A stretch of DNA of 64,000 nucleotides from Altererythrobacter sp. B11 (GCF_003569745.1 NZ_AP018498.1:1-64000), one strand, 5' to 3'. Shown: positions 34,450-45,160, numbered from the stretch's first letter. Made by a program: numbers and translations. The notes: a model not told the origin generated them from the sequence alone.

Positions 34450-36536
34450 ATGACCGATCCCGACCTCATCTCGATCCTGCACATCAGCGACTTCCACTAC
34501 ACCCAGCGAAAGGCGCGAGAGCAGGGCATCATCGTCGACGCTCTGATTGATGACTTGAAGAAGCTGTGCATCGGGCATCGTAAGCCCGACCTGATTGTCT
34601 TCACGGGTGACCTTGTTCAAGCTGCTGGCGTTGATCCTCACGCCGAGGCTTATGATTTTTTCATTGAGCGCGTCTCGAAGGCCACCGGGACGAGCGACGA
34701 TCGCATTTTCCTCACACCTGGCAACCACGATCTTTCCCGAGCGGTGACCGAGGCGGCGGCAGACATCCACCGTGAATGGCGCGGAGATCTGGGCAAGGGG
34801 GACGAAATGGCCTTGCTCAATCGGAGGTTCGAAGCCGGTGAATACGATGGGCTGGCCAAGGACAAGTTCGAGGCATTTGATGACCTCGAGGCGTATCTGC
34901 GTGGCGATGATCACGAACACAGCCGCAAGATGGAGAACGCTTTCGTTCGGGTCGATCGGGTGGAAGCGCTCAACGTGGACATTATGACCTTCAATACGGC
35001 CCTCCTGTCGACCGGCGGCAGCGACAAGTTCGAGGGTGACGAGCGAAATCTGGCGGTCCCGGAATACGCGATCATGGAAGCTGTGAAGGCATTGACGCCG
35101 GGATCTCTGCGCGTGTTCACGACGCATCATCCGTTGTCATCGCTCAGCGAGGCTTCCTCACGCTACCTTGAGGACCAGATCACACAGCACGCCCACTACC
35201 ACCTGTTCGGACACATGCACGACCCCAAGCCGAGGAGTGTGTCGGCGCTACGTGGCGAAGTCTTCACCGATCAAGCGGGGGCGATCTTCACCGCCCGTAA
35301 GGAATACTACAACGGTTACTCGCTGATCACGATCGACCGGGCGACCGAACACACGGAGGTCCTGATCCGCTCCTACTACAAGGAACGAAACGAGTTCGCC
35401 GAGGGCACCGATATCTGCGAGGGCGGGAAGTGGTATAAGGACAACGAAGCCCGCCAGCACTTCCGCAAGATCGCTGCGCCGGTCGATTTCGACAAGTTCC
35501 GGTCGCATCTCGGCGGGGAATTCAGGGCCCGGTTGGCCGAGGAGGATGCCGCGCCAGGTGGCGATGCGGAACTGCATCAACGGTTCGTCGAACCGCCCAT
35601 GATGAAGACGTCGATCATCGACGCGAAGACGACCGATGCGCCGGCGGAAATTCAGGTGTCGGTATCGTTCGACGATCTTGTGACCAGCAGCCGGAACGCG
35701 ATCATCTATGCACGGCCCGAATACGGTCGCACCAGTCTCCTGCGCGAATTGCGGCATCGCATGGTCCGCGATGTCGATGGTCCCGAGTTTCCTCGCCTTC
35801 CCGTCATCATCGACTTCTCGCAGATCGCTCAGAACGTAAACAAAGTGCTCGGATTGGTCCGTGGGTCCGCCGCTCCACTTCCCGAGGGGCACGATACCGA
35901 AGGGCTCCTTAAGCTTGGCCACCTTTGCGTCATGGTCGACGATGTGCACTTCGATGACGCGAAGCGCATGCGGTTACTGCGCGATTTCGTGAAGGCGTAT
36001 CCCAAAGCGAGGTATGTATTTTCCAGCAACTGGGACGCGGTCTACCGGTTTGGTGCGAAGGTTAATCCGGAGATGCCTGTGCGATTCGAGTTCATCGAAC
36101 TGCAGGAGCTCAAGCGTCGGAATATGCGTCAACTCATCTCCAAGTTCGAGCATTGCGACGACGTAGAAGGCTGGCTGGACCGATTGCAGGATCAGTTCCG
36201 CGAGATCAACCTGCCATTCACGGCGGCGAACGGCACCATTTTGCTGGAGATAATCGGCTCCAACGGCAAGTTCGCACCGGTCAACCGTGCGGTTCTGATG
36301 GAGCAGTTCGTTGAGACTACCCTGGAGAAGGCGGCGGAGAACCAGAGCTACCGGGCCACCTTCGATTTCAACAACAAGGCCAATCTGCTTTCCTATGTTG
36401 CAGCTTGGATGGCACGCGAGAACCAGTATGTGCCCCTTCGCGAGGACGTGCGGGCCGCGATGAGGACGTGTCTCGACGAAATGGGCCTCGATGCGCCGCC
36501 GCTCGACGAGCTGATGGACGAGTTCCTGTCTGCTAA
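34450..36536 (+). pseudogene. Metallophosphoesterase-STAND NTPase, 5' part, interrupted by IS1380
   Basis: The N-terminus is a calcineurin-like phosphoesterase with all metal motifs: SDFHY, FTGDLVQ, PGNHD, THHPLS and FGHMHDP (within about residues 10-260). A P-loop NTPase of the STAND type follows, with Walker A-like ARPEYGRTSLL (lysine replaced by arginine) and Walker B VMVDDVHF. At 36537 an IS1380 element interrupts the gene, and nine codons later the frame stops. Joining to 38184-39291 restores one frame of 1064 residues. Proteins with an effector domain fused to a STAND NTPase are typical phage-sensing defence proteins, which fits the island context. The ATG at 34402 is an alternative start. 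Confidence 0.8.
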
Positions 36537-38179
36537 CCCGTCTTATTCACCGGGTGCGGCCTGAAGGGTTGGCGGGAGTGGCATAAGCCTCTGATCTGTT
36601 TTAGGAACTGGGTGTCTACGCCGGCCCTGTCGCAGGGCAGAAAATGTCACAGGCCACACCCGCCATGAACGATGATATCGCAAGCCCATTCCGATTCCCA
36701 GCGGTGCATCGCAAGAAAGTCGCCGCAGCCTTCGACGGTGGCCGCCTCACTTCGGATGGCGGGGTTTTGCTGCTGGCACAGGCCGAACGCGCGATGGGGA
36801 TTTGCCGGCGGCTTGCGGGCTGCATTGCCGACCGGCGCTCTCCTGCGCGGGTGATCCATCGCCTCGACGACATCCTGCGCGCCCGCGTGTTCGCGATCGC
36901 GTGCGGCTACGAGGATGCCGATGACCTTGACGCCCTGCGTGACGATCCAGGCTTCCGCCTGGCGCTGGGCAAGTTGCCGGGATCGGGCGCGGGTCTCGCC
37001 AGCCAACCGACGATGAGCCGCTGGGAGAATGCGCCGACCACACGCGAGTTGGCCAGGATGATGGCCGAGATGATCGGCATATACTGCGCCAGCTATCCCG
37101 TGCCGCCCAAGGCGGTGACGCTCGATATCGACGACACCTGCGATGTCGTCCACGGCTATCAGCAACTCTCGTTCTGGAATGGCCACCATGGCGAGCGCTG
37201 CTTCCTCCCGGTCCACGTCTATGACACCGCTACTGGCCGCCCGGTCGCCATGCTGCTGCGCACCGGCAAGACACCGTCGGGTGCCGAAGCGGCGGGTCAC
37301 ATCCGACGCCTCGTGCGCCACATCCGCCGGCACTGGCCCAATACCCACATCACCATCCGCGGCGACGGGCACTATGGCCGGCCCGAGGTCATGGCCTTCT
37401 GCGAGGCCCACGGCATCGACTACGTGCTCGGCCTGCCAACCAACGCCGCGCTGCGCACCGATCCGGTCATTGTCGCGGTCGCCGATGCCTGCGCGGTCAG
37501 GCGGGCTCAGCGCCAATGCCCGGTCCTGCGTAACTATGCCGAGACCCGCTACGGCGCAAAGACCTGGCAGTGCCAGCGCCGCGTCGTCGCCCGGATCGAG
37601 GCCAGCACGCTGGGCATGGACATCCGCTATGTCGTCACCTCGTTGGCAACAGGATCGGCCGAGCACATCTACGACACGCTCTACTGCGCGCGTGGTCAGG
37701 CCGAGAACCTGATCAAGCGCCACAAGTCCCAGCTCGCCAGCGACCGAACCTCGTGCCGCTCGGCCAATGCCAACCAGATGCGCCTCATCCTGCACACCGC
37801 CTCCTACTGGCTGATGTGGCGTATCCAGCAGGAAATCCCCAAAGCAGCGGCACTGGCTGCAGCCGAGTTCGCAACCCTGCGCATCCGGCTGCTCAAGGTC
37901 GCTGCCCGCGTCATCGAGAACGCCTCGCGCATCCGCTTGCGGCTAGCGTCAGCCTGCCCCGATGCCAGCGTGTTCAGAGCCATCGCCATCGGTCTCCGGC
38001 CTGCACCAACATAGCCAGCGCGGCAGTGCCGCTGACCCCCGCCCCGTCCATCAACCTCGAAAAGCCCATTGATCCTGCCGCGGTGAAAAATGCCGACGAT
38101 GGCGCACGTCCAGGCCACGCCGCCAATGTCAGATCACCGCCGAACGAGCCCGGAGCGGCGGCCTCATGAATAAGACAGG
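36537..38179 (+). mobile_element. IS1380-family insertion sequence, copy 1
   Basis: This is a 1643-bp element bounded by inverted ends, CCCGTCTTATTCA at the left and CCTGTCTTATTCA (reversed) at the right, with a 4-bp duplication CTAA at 36533-36536 and 38180-38183. It carries one transposase gene. The encoded protein is identical to that of copy 2 at 55141-56783, so both jumped recently. Removing it repairs the surrounding metallophosphoesterase-STAND gene in frame. Confidence 0.95.
36644..38014 (+). CDS. IS1380-family transposase
   Basis: This 456-residue DDE transposase of the IS1380 group has an N-terminal region with FDGGRLTSDGGVLLLAQAER, a family hallmark. The first catalytic region is LDIDDTCD (about 160-167) and the second is IRGDGHYGRPEV (about 240-250). 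The third is RGQAENLIKRHKSQL (about 350-360), carrying the glutamate. Its coding region occupies most of the IS, as in other family members. It is intact, so the element is potentially active. Confidence 0.95.
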   Translation: MSQATPAMNDDIASPFRFPAVHRKKVAAAFDGGRLTSDGGVLLLAQAERAMGICRRLAGCIADRRSPARVIHRLDDILRARVFAIACGYEDADDLDALRDDPGFRLALGKLPGSGAGLASQPTMSRWENAPTTRELARMMAEMIGIYCASYPVPPKAVTLDIDDTCDVVHGYQQLSFWNGHHGERCFLPVHVYDTATGRPVAMLLRTGKTPSGAEAAGHIRRLVRHIRRHWPNTHITIRGDGHYGRPEVMAFCEAHGIDYVLGLPTNAALRTDPVIVAVADACAVRRAQRQCPVLRNYAETRYGAKTWQCQRRVVARIEASTLGMDIRYVVTSLATGSAEHIYDTLYCARGQAENLIKRHKSQLASDRTSCRSANANQMRLILHTASYWLMWRIQQEIPKAAALAAAEFATLRIRLLKVAARVIENASRIRLRLASACPDASVFRAIAIGLRPAPT

Positions 38180-38183
38180 CTAA

Positions 38184-39291
38184 GATCTTCGAGCGCCGTT
38201 CTGACGACCGAGTGGCGTTTCGATACCGCGGCGTTATGGAGTATTTTATCGCCTACCGGATGACCGTCGATTCTGCGTTCAAGGATTGGGTCATGGAGGA
38301 GGGCCGTTATCTGACCTTTGTGAACGAGCTGCTCTACTATGCCGGAAAGACGAGGAACGACCCGAGCTTGATCGATCTTGTTCGTGATCGTCATCTGACA
38401 ATCTTTGGCGAAGCAACGAAGCATCTCCAGCCCATCGACCTCAATGTGTTCGACGATTTCGTCCTCCCCAGGGATGACGATGGTGAGACGATCGAGGACG
38501 CCGCGGAGCGGATCGCGACACCACCGCTTTCGCCGGAGGAGAAGGACGAGGAGTTCGATCTGGACATGCCGAGGGACGAGGAAGGCCGGCAGGAGGTCTT
38601 CCGGCCAAAGATCACCGACGTTCACGAGGCGCTGACTTTTTCGCTGATGCTCTACTCGGGACTGCTTCGCAATTTCGAGCACATGACCGACGCAAAGAAG
38701 CGCGAGCACCTTGGGCACATCTGGCGCAGCTGGGGAGCAATCATGCTGGACAATGCCCGCTTCGCACCTCGTCTCGCAGCTGAGCGTAAGATCCGTATGA
38801 ACGGCATCCTATATGAACTTCAGGCCCCCAAGGGCATGAGCGATGCTGCCGTTCTCAAGCAGATGTTGATCACACTGCCGCACGCGATGATCCGCATGAT
38901 CGCAACCACGATGGGCACGGAGAAACTGCGTAAACAGTTGATCGAACCGGATCTGGAGGAGGGGCTGGAGCCGAAGGTCATCAAGATGTTCAGGGTCGGG
39001 CTCATTACCGAGCTGCGGCTCGACGAGACGCCGGGCGCTGTGAGTGACTTGGTGGGCACGCTGCGCGAGAATATGTATCTCCTATGGTCCTTTGTGGTCC
39101 ACCTGAGCCATTTGAGGCGCCATGACCGCATCCGCGAAGATCACGTAAAGGCTCTGATGCCTCCTACCGCTTCGGCTATCGCCGATATCGGAGGCGGGTC
39201 CAAAAGGGAGCGAGCCGACCGTAAGAGCAAGCAGATGGCGCGCTTGCAGCGCGAGCAGCTGTTGTTGAAGATGAAGCGCGACAAACCATAA
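38184..39291 (+). pseudogene. Metallophosphoesterase-STAND gene, 3' part
   Basis: This is the continuation of the broken gene. In the restored frame it begins AKIFERRSDDRVAFRYRGVMEYFIAYRM, where the FRYRGVMEYF part matches the end of the helical region found after STAND NTPase modules. The remainder is a helical C-terminal domain with an acidic PPLSPEEKDEEFDLD stretch and a Lys/Arg-rich tail. It would have to be translated from its own start (for example the GTG at 38212) and lacks the phosphoesterase and P-loop, so it is probably inert. It could sense or bind a partner in the intact protein. Confidence 0.8.
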
Positions 39292-39436
39292 GCTTCGTCG
39301 TGATCGGTAAGTACCCATTTCGGCCCGGTTCATGGATACGCGGACATTGCAAGTAGGAGCTAGCAAGCGGCAAGTTGCAGCCTGAGACTGCCGATATCGG
39401 TAGAAATTTTTACCGCCTCCTCGATACCACCGGTGT

Positions 39437-41116
39437 ATGACGATTCGGACGCCGAGGATCGGCGAATTCAAGCATATTAGCGGAGTAGGTGAGATCGTGG
39501 GCCTCGGTCGCGTTCGTCAGCCGACCGGTGGGGCGCAGGAGGTCGAATGCCAGGTGATGCTGGCCGTCGACATGGACCGGCGGTCGTTCGACCCGGACAT
39601 AGATACGACCTCCGAATGGGTCGGCTGTGGACAGCTGGATCTTCTGGTGCCGGGCACTCGGTGGGAGAATGGAGCATACGCTGGCAGCGGCCCGACCAAG
39701 GCCGAATCTGGTCAGTTCCATAAGATTAGCGACGAGACCCTCGGTTTGGGCGATCGTGTTCAGCCATCGGGTGGCCGACCTTTTCCAACCCTCGGCATCG
39801 CCGATGCCCCCTGCTTTCTCCTCGAAGCCGCCGACGCGGGCGGCGGCGTAGCGAAGCGGCGCGTGATTCTGCTGCCCAAGATGGAGCTCATCCGCTGCCT
39901 CTTCGGCGTCGGCAACGACGTGCTCCTCGAACTCTTCGACGGTTTGCACGGAGGGCCGGCTGCGCCCGACCGCTCCCCGATCGACCGAGGTCGATCGTTC
40001 ATCGATACGGACGGTACGGCCATCATCGCGTCGAACAAGGACATGACGGATGACAGGGCGCTCGTCGTTGCGGCGGTGCTGTTCGACGAGGCCATGCGCA
40101 CCTTGCATCGTCAGGTCTACCAGCAGCTGAGCGTGAACCCTGCATGGCGGGATGCGCAAGCGGTCTACGTGGATATGGCTTGGCCTTGGAAGGGCCCAAT
40201 CCCGATGAGGGTCTCGGGCAGGTGGATCCGGCGAACAAACGGGTTGAGACGGTTCGTCGTGTCGCACATCGACGAGATAACGGTTCCTTTCGATTTCGAA
40301 CGGATCGAGGTCCGCTATCCGGGATCATCCCGCGTGACGGATATCTCGCAACCCGTCGCCGGTGGCCGCATGCGCCTCTCGAATGCGATGCGCCCAGCTC
40401 TCGCCACCGGAAGGGCCGCGTCTCCTTCCCGTCATCCTCTGACCGTCCAGACCGGTACAAGTGGGAAGATCGACGCTACTGGAATTCAGGTGGCCCACAT
40501 TGATGTGGGTGGCCGAAGTCGGGGAACCGAGAACATCATCGGTGAGCAGCGTCGTGACGACGCGCTATTCGGCACGGGTGGTCGACATCCAGGAGCCGAT
40601 CCCGAGATCGGGTCCGCCGTTACCCGGCGCGGTGAGATGATCGAAGACAATCAGCCATCGCGTTCTATGGTGGAAGCATTGCGAAAGACATGGACGGCCC
40701 TCGAAGCCGCTTGCGAACAGCAGGGTTGGAACATGGTTGCCTTGCCACGTCATGATCCTGTCGGGGCAAGCTCTCCCTACGGCGGCCTAGATTTCGAACG
40801 GGAGCCACTCGTGGCCAAGATCCGCTCGGACGGCATTAGGCTGTTGGTAGTCGATCGCGGCTCTCCGTCGGGTGATGAGGTAAGCCTGGGCATTCTGATC
40901 CCACGAGATGGCTCGACGCCAGACCGAGTGCTAGCCAATGCCGCTCGCAAGGCCAGCGATGCCGTCGGCGGGCGTTGGCGTTCGCCGAGATGTAGGTCCG
41001 ACGTGTTTGATATCGTGTCCGTCAACCGAGCTCAAAATTTGTGGGGCGATGCCGGAGCGTTCAGGGACGCGATGATTCGTCGGCTGGAAACGGTGCTGGA
41101 AAAGGCCCGACGTTAG
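39437..41116 (+). CDS. Transposon-encoded protein, possible TnsE-like
   Basis: This is a 559-residue protein convergent with tniQ, with 3' ends overlapping by 4 bp. Three segments look like the spacing of TnsE landmarks. KRRVILLPKMELIRCLFGVG compares with the TnsE segment around its LELARSLF. A WPWKGPIPMRVSGRW beta region lies in the middle. The C-terminal part has LEAACEQQGW, a basic linker, and IRLLVVDRGSPSGDEVSLGIL. TnsE directs Tn7 to replicating or conjugating DNA. The resemblance is weak and by eye only. Its place next to tnsABC-tniQ supports a transposition role, and comM-targeting Tn6022-type elements also carry a fifth gene. Confidence 0.45.
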   Translation: MTIRTPRIGEFKHISGVGEIVGLGRVRQPTGGAQEVECQVMLAVDMDRRSFDPDIDTTSEWVGCGQLDLLVPGTRWENGAYAGSGPTKAESGQFHKISDETLGLGDRVQPSGGRPFPTLGIADAPCFLLEAADAGGGVAKRRVILLPKMELIRCLFGVGNDVLLELFDGLHGGPAAPDRSPIDRGRSFIDTDGTAIIASNKDMTDDRALVVAAVLFDEAMRTLHRQVYQQLSVNPAWRDAQAVYVDMAWPWKGPIPMRVSGRWIRRTNGLRRFVVSHIDEITVPFDFERIEVRYPGSSRVTDISQPVAGGRMRLSNAMRPALATGRAASPSRHPLTVQTGTSGKIDATGIQVAHIDVGGRSRGTENIIGEQRRDDALFGTGGRHPGADPEIGSAVTRRGEMIEDNQPSRSMVEALRKTWTALEAACEQQGWNMVALPRHDPVGASSPYGGLDFEREPLVAKIRSDGIRLLVVDRGSPSGDEVSLGILIPRDGSTPDRVLANAARKASDAVGGRWRSPRCRSDVFDIVSVNRAQNLWGDAGAFRDAMIRRLETVLEKARR

Positions 41117-42318
41117 TTCGGCGCATCCGCCATGGCTTCGACCCGCCACCTGGACGGTCTGGTCTGCTTCCTCTCGTAGTCCATGTGCCGGTAGATGGTC
41201 GCGCGGCTCTCGCCGCAGATCATCTTGAGGTCACGGTACGTCGCTTTGCCTTTGGTCCGCCGCAACCAACCGGCAGCGGCGGCGACTTCGGGCTCGCTGG
41301 GGTAGTAGGGCCTGGAATCCAGATACGATCGCAGGATGGCCTCGTAGGCGAAGGGCGGTGAACGCATGTCCTTGATGGCATGGGAGCGCTGGATGCCGGC
41401 TTCCGCGCAGGAGTGGACGAACCTGAAGGGCCAACCGGCCATGACGCGTTCCACCAGATCGAACAGGCGATGACGTTCCTCAATCGAGAGGTATTCGATC
41501 GGCTGACGGGCAGTCGGTTTCGCATACGGAACCGGATCCCCGTCCCAGTCGCGTGCGACAGCGTTGCGAAATGCATCCGCCTTCCTGCCGTTCACGAAGA
41601 GCGTGGCGACCTGCCGGACGATCGCGAAGCCCACGTGCGACCTCAGCGTTTCGTCCCCGAGCTGCAACCAGCCCGTGCGGAGACTGCGCTCTAGACGGGA
41701 CTGCCATGCAACGTGATCCGGCCTCGTCCATGCCTGTTTCCCTTCCCGCACGTCGCTTCCGCACCTGAAGCAGTGCATCGCCGTAGCGGCAGCATGGGGG
41801 TGCAGCGGCGATTCGCATTCGGGGCACCTGTCGCGAAGCATCTTGCCGTGCCTTGTGCAGGTCGTGACGAACGCCAGCCGCCAGATCTTGCGGTAGTGTG
41901 GGCGATCGTCCTCGGTCAGGCAGTCTGCGCAGTACTGGAGGCCAAAACGGTGCCTGAGGTTGTTGTCTATGGTGGTCGGCAGCAGCCAAGGGTTCCTCCC
42001 CTTCGGATTGTGCGTGGTGAGCAGGGTGCCGACCAATGATGGCAGCGTGCAGGCGGCGATCTCGTCCGGCGAGCGTTGCGTGCCGATCGAGATCCGTTCA
42101 ATGATCCGATCCGGAGCGTAGTTGTCGAGGTCTTGGGCGAGCAGGTTCTTCCTCGATCCGAAAATCGTGTTGAGGAACGTGATCGGCTTCAGGTCCATAC
42201 CGGCCGCGAGACGGCAGAGATAGGACGAGAGCAGCTCGTCGGGTTGCGGTTTTGGCTGGTATGGCCAGGGCGGCAACTCGAGATGCCTGCGCCGTGGAGT
42301 GAGCCTTTCCGAGACCAT
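41113..42318 (-). CDS. tniQ: TniQ/TnsD-type target-selection protein
   Basis: This 401-residue protein belongs to the TniQ family. The opening LPPWPYQPKPQPDELLSSYL is the family start. The zinc-finger array follows: C130xxC133, C154xxH157, C165xxC168 and C183xxC186. The C-terminal half contains a helix-turn-helix (TYRDLKMICGESRATIYRHM). In Tn7 the TnsD member of this family recognises the attachment site, so this is the best candidate for binding comM. Its ATG overlaps the tnsC stop. Confidence 0.9.
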   Translation of the reverse strand: MVSERLTPRRRHLELPPWPYQPKPQPDELLSSYLCRLAAGMDLKPITFLNTIFGSRKNLLAQDLDNYAPDRIIERISIGTQRSPDEIAACTLPSLVGTLLTTHNPKGRNPWLLPTTIDNNLRHRFGLQYCADCLTEDDRPHYRKIWRLAFVTTCTRHGKMLRDRCPECESPLHPHAAATAMHCFRCGSDVREGKQAWTRPDHVAWQSRLERSLRTGWLQLGDETLRSHVGFAIVRQVATLFVNGRKADAFRNAVARDWDGDPVPYAKPTARQPIEYLSIEERHRLFDLVERVMAGWPFRFVHSCAEAGIQRSHAIKDMRSPPFAYEAILRSYLDSRPYYPSEPEVAAAAGWLRRTKGKATYRDLKMICGESRATIYRHMDYERKQTRPSRWRVEAMADAPN

Positions 42319-43223
42319 CAGGCGGCGCGGCGACCGACTGATACGATGCTGCGGTCCTTTATCTTGTCGATCGTGAAGGCGGTGATCCGCTCCTCACCGC
42401 TTTCGATGGCCACCTGGCAGGCATCGTGCAGCAGGTAGTTGAGCCGACCGATGTAGCCCTGTGAAAGCGAATAGAGGGCCTGGATCACGTCTTCGCTGGA
42501 CCGGAGGACGGATGCTCGGCGCAATGGCAGCATACGCTCGAACGAAAGCAGCACCTTCACGAATTCCGCAAGAGTGAACGGTTTCAGCTTCACGACCCTA
42601 TTGAGCCTCCCCGCGATCTGGTCGTCGCTCGCCATCAGGTCGCGGACCTCATGCGTTCCGCCGACGACGAAGGGCCGCCCGGTTTCGTTGATCAGGCTCT
42701 TCATGAACGTGAGGAAGTCGACGAGCTTCGAGTTCATCCGGTTGTCACGCTGGATGTCGTGGACCTCGTCGATCATCACCGTGCCCACACGGCAGGACTT
42801 CAGCATCATGATGACGTGGCTGCGCAGATCGGCAGGAGATGGATTGTAGCGCAGGGGATGTCCGAGCTCGATCAGGATCTTCTTGAGCAGGATGACCGGA
42901 TCCGGGTTGTCCGGTGCGGTCAAGTAGATTGCCGGGAACTCGGCATATTCCGTTCGCAGATCGATCTGCGGCGGGTTGAGATCCCGGAACGCGGTCAAGG
43001 TTCTGCTCTTGCCCGTATCAGCTTCGCCCGCGATGATCAGCCCCCGCGGCTTCGTCGACGGAGCCGCGTTCATGCAGTCCTGGAGAGCGAGGAACGCCTC
43101 CTTCGTCGACGGCGTGGGTACCCATACCCTATCCCAGCAACGATAGAGGCGCTCCCGCCCGTCGATGTCCAGGAATTCCTGCATCTCGGGCCTGAGAGCC
43201 CCGTTCTCGTAGTAGCCACTCAT
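42318..43223 (-). CDS. tnsC: TnsC/TniB-type transposition ATPase
   Basis: This 301-residue AAA+ ATPase links the target selector to the transposase. Walker A is GEADTGKS (66-73) and Walker B is VMIDEVHD (149-156), followed by a sensor-like VVGGTHEV. It is shorter than Tn7 TnsC and closer to TniB in size. It overlaps tnsB upstream by four bases and tniQ downstream by one base, so translation is coupled. Confidence 0.92.
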   Translation of the reverse strand: MSGYYENGALRPEMQEFLDIDGRERLYRCWDRVWVPTPSTKEAFLALQDCMNAAPSTKPRGLIIAGEADTGKSRTLTAFRDLNPPQIDLRTEYAEFPAIYLTAPDNPDPVILLKKILIELGHPLRYNPSPADLRSHVIMMLKSCRVGTVMIDEVHDIQRDNRMNSKLVDFLTFMKSLINETGRPFVVGGTHEVRDLMASDDQIAGRLNRVVKLKPFTLAEFVKVLLSFERMLPLRRASVLRSSEDVIQALYSLSQGYIGRLNYLLHDACQVAIESGEERITAFTIDKIKDRSIVSVGRRAA

Positions 43224-45160
43224 TCGAATACCTCGTCGAGTTCCTCATCGCTGATGTCGGCGAGGATTGCCGCTAGGCTGCCCTCGTCAGATTTCGGGGC
43301 AACCGGCTGTGCGGCTGGACCCAGATGTTTCGGGGCTGGCGGGGTCTGGATGGAATCCCTCCCTGTAGCCGTGTCCACCACAGGGAAAGAAGCAGTGGAG
43401 GCACTTGCCCTCATCCGGTCATGATGCATCTTCCGTGCAGCTTCGCGTTGGGCGGTCTTGGTCTTCTTCTTGGCCTCTTCGATGTGCTTCTGCTGTTCGG
43501 TAATGATCTTGGCCAGCACTTCGGGCGTGCGTTCGCGCGACCGTCTCAGGGCCTCGCGGCGCGCCTGCTGCAGTTCGTAAATGCTGGCGAGCGGGAAGTT
43601 CAATTGGCGGACGTGAACCGCGATCCACTCGTCGCTATCGTCGCTGTCCGGGCTCTCGGTCTTCCGGTCGGGATGCCGGACATAGATGACTCGCACGTCG
43701 AATGGATGGCGCCTGACTTCGATGGCGCCGTAGTTCTTGCGGTTCCGCACCAGCCACCGAAGTGCCGGACTGTAGTAGTCCAGGTGATCGATACGGATGC
43801 CGTATCGCTGGATGGTCCGGGTCACGAGCGGGAACCAGTGCATCCGGAACTGGAGATTGTCGACGTAGACCGGCGGGAGCCGGTGACGCTGACCGTGGGG
43901 GCCGAAAAAGTAGCCCTTGAACTTCTCCAGCGGCGTCTTGCCGATGCCCGTGTGAACCTCGTTGTGATATTCGTCGACCATGAGCCAGGCGTGCTTGGTC
44001 ACGTCCTGCAGGGTGAACGCGGCGGTCATCTCGGGACGGAGTTGCTTGCGCTCGTCGGCGGTCGCTCCTGTCGCACCAGGGAGATCCTTGAACCTCGTCG
44101 CGAGGGTTCCGTTCAGGCGCTCGATGTGCGCGCCGTACTGCGGTTGGCCGATAGGCCTCCATTTGAGACGAATGCCGAAGTGCTGGGCCGAGGCCCGCGC
44201 GGACTTGCCGGTGAATTCACCGGCGTTGTCGGCTTCCAGCCTGACGGGTTTTCCTCGGATGGGATTGTCCCACTCGATCCCATGTTCGCTCGCGACCGCG
44301 TCCTTGCTTGTCATGCCGTTTATCATGGCCATACCGAAGGTCATCGTGCTCGGCGCGTCGAGTCCGACATGCATGCCGAAGACCATCCGCGAGAAGACAT
44401 CGATCGCGAGTGTTATCCACACCCGCCCGATGACCTCGGTGCGGTCCTCGGACAGGATTTCGATGTCGGCCTTCCAGTGGTCGATCTGGACGACTTCCAG
44501 CGGACGCCGGACGTCCGGGTAGTGGTCGAGGATGGGATCGTGGGTCTTCCGCGTCTCGTTATAGCCCTTGCGCGCCTTGGTGAACCTGTATTCGGGTATC
44601 CGGGACAAGCGGTCCGCTAGCGTCGATTGCGATACCTGCAGCCCGGCATTTTCGAGCCGGCTCTTCACCTCACGATAGAATTTGCGGGGCGAGGCGCCTT
44701 GCCTTGTCAGCACCACCTTCTCGATCACCTCCTCGATGATCTGCTGCGCCCGATGATTGATGCGTGGCTTGCCCCTGCCTCCCGGCCTGGTGGGCGGAGG
44801 GAGATGATCGGTCCTGCCGGTCTCGCGATAGCGCGCCAGCGCCTTGTAGGCCGACGAGATAGATATGCCGAGGCTGTCGGCAGCCTGCTGAACGGATGCT
44901 TTCGTGTTGCGGTCCTTGTCGAGCAGCGGACCGAATGCGGAGAGATAGGCGTCGATCTTGGAAGCGCGGATGGGATCGACGGTCACTCCGTCCTTCACCT
45001 TCGCGTGGGCTGCCTCCGCTTCGAGTTCCTTGATCGGAGCGTTGAAGATCTCGCCTTCCACGCTGGCGACGACGAGCGTGTCCATGTCGCGTGCACCGAT
45101 GACCCGCATCGGTGCACCACCGTAACTGACCTTGTCCCCTTTTCTCGTCCCAATAAGCAA
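43220..45160 (-). CDS. tnsB: TnsB/TniA-type DDE transposase
   Basis: This 646-residue transposase binds the element ends and joins 3' ends to the target. N-terminal helix-turn-helix regions (SISSAYKALARYRETG; ISQSTLADRL-like) precede the RNase H fold. The catalytic residues are D227 (VQIDHW), D311 (LEADNAGEF) and E347 (AHIERLNG), a textbook D-D-35-E spacing. A basic C-terminal tail (KKTKTAQREAARKMHHDRMR) would contact TnsC. It overlaps tnsC by four bases. A 154-bp gap separates it from tnsA. Confidence 0.95.
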   Translation of the reverse strand: MLIGTRKGDKVSYGGAPMRVIGARDMDTLVVASVEGEIFNAPIKELEAEAAHAKVKDGVTVDPIRASKIDAYLSAFGPLLDKDRNTKASVQQAADSLGISISSAYKALARYRETGRTDHLPPPTRPGGRGKPRINHRAQQIIEEVIEKVVLTRQGASPRKFYREVKSRLENAGLQVSQSTLADRLSRIPEYRFTKARKGYNETRKTHDPILDHYPDVRRPLEVVQIDHWKADIEILSEDRTEVIGRVWITLAIDVFSRMVFGMHVGLDAPSTMTFGMAMINGMTSKDAVASEHGIEWDNPIRGKPVRLEADNAGEFTGKSARASAQHFGIRLKWRPIGQPQYGAHIERLNGTLATRFKDLPGATGATADERKQLRPEMTAAFTLQDVTKHAWLMVDEYHNEVHTGIGKTPLEKFKGYFFGPHGQRHRLPPVYVDNLQFRMHWFPLVTRTIQRYGIRIDHLDYYSPALRWLVRNRKNYGAIEVRRHPFDVRVIYVRHPDRKTESPDSDDSDEWIAVHVRQLNFPLASIYELQQARREALRRSRERTPEVLAKIITEQQKHIEEAKKKTKTAQREAARKMHHDRMRASASTASFPVVDTATGRDSIQTPPAPKHLGPAAQPVAPKSDEGSLAAILADISDEELDEVFE

